Assembly: GCF_000521505.1 (NCBI RefSeq)
Contig: NZ_CP003915.1
Span: 2,356,001 to 2,420,000, forward strand
From: Advenella mimigardefordensis DPN7
GTDB lineage: Bacteria; Pseudomonadota; Gammaproteobacteria; Burkholderiales; Burkholderiaceae_B
Direction: 5' to 3'
DNA: 64,000 nt
Part shown: positions 60,907-64,000 of the stretch, one piece after another
Numbering within the stretch: position 1 is the stretch's first letter
Layout of the letters: every line of letters starts with the position of its first letter
Program-made: the position numbers and the translations under genes
The notes under the pieces: model-generated
The model's database searches: none
Told to the model about the DNA's origin: nothing
What the model saw: the letters and a program-made list of their open reading frames with translations, nothing else

Positions 60907-61490
60907 TAGATAGCCTGTCGCCCTGGATTGTTATTCCCGCGTCGGTACTGATCGTGATCAGCGGCCTGCTGGTGCTCACCGCCAGCATTGGCATGGTACG
61001 TGTCAACAACTTCCTGCCCCGTACCCACATTCAGGCCATCATATACTCTACGGCCCTCTGGGCCCTGTTGCTGGCCTCGCTGCTGCTGACGTTCAACCTT
61101 CAGGACCGTACCTTCCTGCATGAAATTCTGATCGGTCTGTTCATCTACATCACCTCACCAGTAAGTACTATTCTCCTGGTGCGTTCCTTTGTATTAAGGG
61201 AAGAACGGGCGAGCCTGCCCGATACAACTGTCGCTGCACCCGGCGCGACGGATGCAGACGTAAAAGAACAGGAGAACGATCGTACTGCAGCGAAAGACGT
61301 AGCCTCCATCGAGGCAGAACTGGAAATGGACTCGGAAGCTGAGTCTGAGTCTGAATCTGGGGCTGAATCTGGGGCTGAATCTGGGGCTGAACCTGGGTCC
61401 GGGTCTGCACAGGCAGTAGAGCACAAACCGGACAATGAAAACGCGCCTGATATGCAACAGACGCCACGCACCGAGCCCCCGCGAAATTGA
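60903..61490 (+). CDS. mrpG: Na+/H+ antiporter subunit G (MrpG) with acidic repeat tail
   Basis: A 195-residue MrpG protein. The first ~100 residues are the normal three-helix subunit (SIGMVRVNNFLPRTHIQAII). The rest is a long hydrophilic extension rich in Glu, Ser, Ala and Gly, with SESESGAESGAESGAEPGSG encoded by 12-bp tandem repeats at 61351-61398. Typical MrpG proteins are about 100-130 residues, so this tail is unusual. It is likely disordered and cytoplasmic or periplasmic; no function is evident. It closes the operon. Confidence 0.93.
   Translation: MIDSLSPWIVIPASVLIVISGLLVLTASIGMVRVNNFLPRTHIQAIIYSTALWALLLASLLLTFNLQDRTFLHEILIGLFIYITSPVSTILLVRSFVLREERASLPDTTVAAPGATDADVKEQENDRTAAKDVASIEAELEMDSEAESESESGAESGAESGAEPGSGSAQAVEHKPDNENAPDMQQTPRTEPPRN
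61351..61398 (+). repeat. 12-bp tandem repeat in mrpG
   Basis: CTGAATCTGGGG occurs three times in a row (61351-61386) and then once with changes (61387-61398). It stays in frame and encodes the S-G-A-E repeats of the MrpG tail, so copy number could vary without frameshift. Confidence 0.8.
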
Positions 61491-61615
61491 ATGAGTAATG
61501 ACGCCGGCCAGGCCGTTGGCTTCTCGCCGCTCCTGGCTGACAATTTTGCTTTCGATATTTACTGAATGCTTGCGTGCTGATCGTTCAACTGCCCGAGCCG
61601 CAGGCACGCAATTGC

Positions 61616-62197
61616 TCAAACGTCTACCGGCTCAGTCCACTCGCTGATAAATTGGGTGTAATCCGGGCGTTTTTTCTGCGGGATAGCCATTCTGGGCGTA
61701 CCAATAGCAATAAATCCCAAAAAGCGATAATCAAGCGAGTCAAAGCCCAGCCCCGATTGAAATTCATCAATATAGGTGGCGATACCGGTACTCCAGAATG
61801 CGCCATAGCCCAGCATATACGCGGCGTTCAGAATATTGGTAACGGCGGCGCCGGTCGCCAGCATGCGCTCTGTCTCGCTGATAGCGGTATTGCCATAATC
61901 AATATGGCAAGCTACCGCAATGATCATAGGCACTTCGCTAAGCCAGGCACGGGTTGCTGCTTCTTTTTCGGGGGTGAATGGCGTGTCGCTCTGTTGACGC
62001 AGGCCAATTGAAAAATCCGCAAATTTGCCAATAGCCTCGCCACGGATAATTTTGAATCGCCAGGGCTGAAGACTGCCGTGATCTGGCGCTGCCATGGCAG
62101 CCTGTAGAATCCGGGCCAGATCGTCGTCATTGGGCGCAGGTGCCGTAACCAGTTTCATGGAGCTGCGGGACAACAGAAAATCAATAGGTTGAGTCAT
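61616..62197 (-). CDS. Nitroreductase-family protein (YdjA-like)
   Basis: A 193-residue FMN-dependent nitroreductase-fold protein. The FMN loop is RSSMKLVTAPAPNDDDLARI (about 10-29), then AAPDHGSLQPWRFKII, which is the YdjA/small nitroreductase form. The C-terminal FIAIGTPRM is also typical. ATG 62197 is used; the frame is open to 62245 with no better start. It ends convergent with mrpG and follows pdxJ by about 107 bp in the same direction. Likely reduces nitro or quinone compounds; physiological role unknown. Confidence 0.92.
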   Translation of the reverse strand: MTQPIDFLLSRSSMKLVTAPAPNDDDLARILQAAMAAPDHGSLQPWRFKIIRGEAIGKFADFSIGLRQQSDTPFTPEKEAATRAWLSEVPMIIAVACHIDYGNTAISETERMLATGAAVTNILNAAYMLGYGAFWSTGIATYIDEFQSGLGFDSLDYRFLGFIAIGTPRMAIPQKKRPDYTQFISEWTEPVDV

Positions 62198-62303
62198 GAA
62201 CAAAATTACCTGAGTTGCAATACAAAGATGATAGCCCAGCAACACGCAAAACAGGCTGATAACCCTGATGGCAAGGGAAGATCAGCAGGACGTTTGAACT
62301 GTC

Positions 62304-63017
62304 CTAACTGCGCAGCAACGCTTTCATATCCCGGACGGCCTTTTCCCAACCGTCGAAAACCGCCTGAGCCACGATGGCATGACCGATGTTCAATTCAGAG
62401 ATGCCTCCGAGCGCCACAATGGCCTGGACGTTCTGATAATGCAGGCCATGACCCGCATTCACTTTCAGTCCCTGACGCAGTCCCTCAGCGATGGCGAGCC
62501 TGAGGCGTTCAAGCTCATGCTGCTGTGCCTCGCCGCTGACTTGCGCGTAAGCACCCGTATGCAGCTCAATGACCCCTGCCCCCGCCTGCGCTGCCGCACG
62601 GATTTGTTCAAAGTCGGGATCAATAAACAGAGAGACTCGCGCATCGGCGGCGTGCAGCCTGGTAACCGCCTGGCTGACTGAGGTGAAGTGGGTCATAACA
62701 TCCAGCCCCCCTTCTGTCGTCAGTTCCTGTCGTTTCTCGGGTACCAGACAGACGTCATGAGGACGCACCTGACAGGCGATATCCAGCATCTCGTCGGTTA
62801 CCGCACATTCCAGATTCATGCGCGTTTTCAACAAGGGCCGCAAGGCATGCACATCGCTATCCTGAATATGCCTGCGGTCTTCACGCAAATGCAGCGTAAT
62901 GGCATCGGCCCCCGCCTGTTCGGCCAGCAGCGCCGCGCGAACAGGGTCAGGATAGCCACAACCGCGCTGCTGGCGCAGCGTGGCCACATGATCAATATTT
63001 ACACCCAAATCAATCAT
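62304..63017 (-). CDS. pdxJ: Pyridoxine 5'-phosphate synthase PdxJ
   Basis: A 237-residue TIM-barrel enzyme that condenses 1-deoxyxylulose 5-phosphate with 3-amino-1-hydroxyacetone 1-phosphate to make pyridoxine 5'-phosphate. Diagnostic parts are [14 protein letters not shown] (about 6-19), [15 protein letters not shown] (about 39-53), [17 protein letters not shown] and [14 protein letters not shown] 63017 gives the normal [16 protein letters not shown] start; the frame is open to 63143. The upstream efflux-channel gene ends 13 bp before it, so it may be read from that gene's transcript. The usual acpS partner is not next to it here. Confidence 0.96.
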   Translation of the reverse strand: MIDLGVNIDHVATLRQQRGCGYPDPVRAALLAEQAGADAITLHLREDRRHIQDSDVHALRPLLKTRMNLECAVTDEMLDIACQVRPHDVCLVPEKRQELTTEGGLDVMTHFTSVSQAVTRLHAADARVSLFIDPDFEQIRAAAQAGAGVIELHTGAYAQVSGEAQQHELERLRLAIAEGLRQGLKVNAGHGLHYQNVQAIVALGGISELNIGHAIVAQAVFDGWEKAVRDMKALLRS

Positions 63018-63030
63018 GATACATCCTGCG

Positions 63031-64000
63031 TTACTGCGGTGTTGAAGGTGCGACTTGTGTAGCGTTGCCGGAAGCAGGTACAGGATTGGCGATAGGCGCA
63101 TCGGGATTCGCACGCATCGTCGTGTCACGGTTCCAGCCACCACCCAGCGCTTTATACAGTTCTACTTTGTTCAGGAGCGATTCAAGCCCCACCTGCACGA
63201 AGCTTTGCTGCACGGTAAACAGATTGATCTGGGCCGTTTGCACCTGCAGGAAGCTGTCTATACCATTCCTGTAACGCAAATCAGACAGATTGAGTGATTC
63301 GTAGGCAGATTTCTGCTGATCCCTGAGGGCTTGCAACTGCGCACCATAAGTGGCCTCGCCTGCCAGAGAATCCGCGACTTCCTTGAACGCAGTCTGAATC
63401 GTTTTTTCGTATTGCGCAACGGCAATGTCCTTGCGCACTTCCGTCAGTTCAAGATTGTTACGCAGGCGCCCTGCCGTAAAGATAGGCAGTGAAATCACCG
63501 GATTGAACGACCAGGTACCCTGTCCCCCGGAAAAAAGCGATCCCAGGCCCAGGCTGGTGGAGCCGATCAGACCGGTAAGTGAAATGCTTGGGAAGAAAGC
63601 GGCCCGGGCGGCACCGATATTGGCATTGGCAGCCAGCAAATCGTGTTCCGCGGCAATAATATCGGGGCGCCGTGTTAACAGATCAGATGGCAGCCCGGCA
63701 GGAATTTTTGCCATTAACACATCGCTAGCAAACGGGCTGGGTGCAGGCAGGCCGGCAGGAATTGGCGCACCGATAATCAGCTGTAATGCATTGTTGGCTT
63801 GTTTTTCACTACGGTCCAGCTCAGCAGAGCTTGCCCGGGCAGCATCCAGCAGATTCTTGGCCTGATTGACATCCAGTGCCGAGGCTACGCCACCACGAAA
63901 ACGCGCCTGCACCAGGTCATAGGTAGACTGACGCGACTTCAGCGTTCTGGCGACCAGGTCTTTTTGCTGCTGTGCGGCACGCAAATTGTAATAGGCCGTC
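63031..64000 (-). CDS. Outer membrane efflux channel (OprM/NodT family), 3' part
   Basis: The gene continues beyond the right edge of the window; 323 C-terminal codons are visible. [20 protein letters not shown] is an internal helix, and [20 protein letters not shown], with [16 protein letters not shown] next, is the conserved repeat of outer membrane factors. The C-terminus [12 protein letters not shown] matches the channel at 45785. A low-complexity Pro/Ala tail follows. It presumably belongs to a second efflux operon further right. It ends just before pdxJ, an unusual neighbour. Confidence 0.92.
   Translation of the reverse strand, partial: TAYYNLRAAQQQKDLVARTLKSRQSTYDLVQARFRGGVASALDVNQAKNLLDAARASSAELDRSEKQANNALQLIIGAPIPAGLPAPSPFASDVLMAKIPAGLPSDLLTRRPDIIAAEHDLLAANANIGAARAAFFPSISLTGLIGSTSLGLGSLFSGGQGTWSFNPVISLPIFTAGRLRNNLELTEVRKDIAVAQYEKTIQTAFKEVADSLAGEATYGAQLQALRDQQKSAYESLNLSDLRYRNGIDSFLQVQTAQINLFTVQQSFVQVGLESLLNKVELYKALGGGWNRDTTMRANPDAPIANPVPASGNATQVAPSTPQ

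Overview
The window looks like a chromosomal segment of a betaproteobacterium, probably of the Alcaligenaceae (Advenella, Bordetella or Castellaniella type). This is inferred from five Bug/TctC periplasmic receptors, many CaiB-type CoA transferases and CoA-thioester enzymes, a fused MrpA/B antiporter and moderate GC content. No rRNA, tRNA, CRISPR array or insertion sequence was seen.

Layout. (1) 1-29967 is a catabolic island made of alternating, divergent operons. A leftward operon (CoA transferase, acyl-CoA ligase, enoyl-CoA hydratase cut by the window edge) diverges from a sigma-54 activator gene (3441-5150). Next comes a rightward operon with an aldehyde dehydrogenase, a complete Liv-type ABC importer, an SDR and an amidohydrolase (5673-13911). 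A leftward set follows: SDR, aldehyde dehydrogenase, three Bug receptors and an AhpD-fold protein (20286 back to 14059). A rightward set follows that: enoyl-CoA hydratase, acyl-CoA dehydrogenase, enoyl-CoA hydratase, NDP-forming acyl-CoA synthetase and a double hydroxyacid dehydrogenase (20619-27661). A leftward Bug plus iron-ADH-like pair closes the island. Four good -24/-12 (sigma-54) promoters stand in front of the four main operons, so the single activator probably drives the island as one regulon. Two of the intergenic regions share a candidate activator-binding element.

(2) 30243-38784 holds a LysR gene followed by a second CoA-thioester set: CoA transferase, acyl-CoA dehydrogenase (a close paralogue of the one in region 1), two GMC oxidoreductases and an aldehyde dehydrogenase. 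Together regions 1 and 2 suggest stepwise oxidation of an alcohol to aldehyde to acid, CoA activation or transfer, then beta-oxidation-like steps. The substrate cannot be named from sequence.

(3) 38936-41065 has three small stand-alone enzymes: GFA-like, class I glutamine amidotransferase and isochorismatase-like. (4) 41396-47263 is a complete RND efflux operon (adaptor, pump, outer membrane channel). (5) 47380-54884 is a mixed housekeeping and stress region: ohr, an aldo/keto reductase with a co-directional LysR, an M23 peptidase, two small envelope proteins, a Bug receptor, an SDR, and an unusual single ORF joining an ECF sigma factor to an RskA-type anti-sigma factor. (6) 55181-61490 is a six-gene Mrp (Pha) cation/proton antiporter operon with A and B fused. 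(7) 61616-64000 has a nitroreductase, pdxJ and the 3' part of a second outer membrane efflux channel, all leftward.

Most promising observations: the sigma-54 regulon with its shared upstream element, the sigma/anti-sigma fusion, the tandem hydroxyacid dehydrogenase fusion, and a homopolymer frameshift at the end of one Bug gene.
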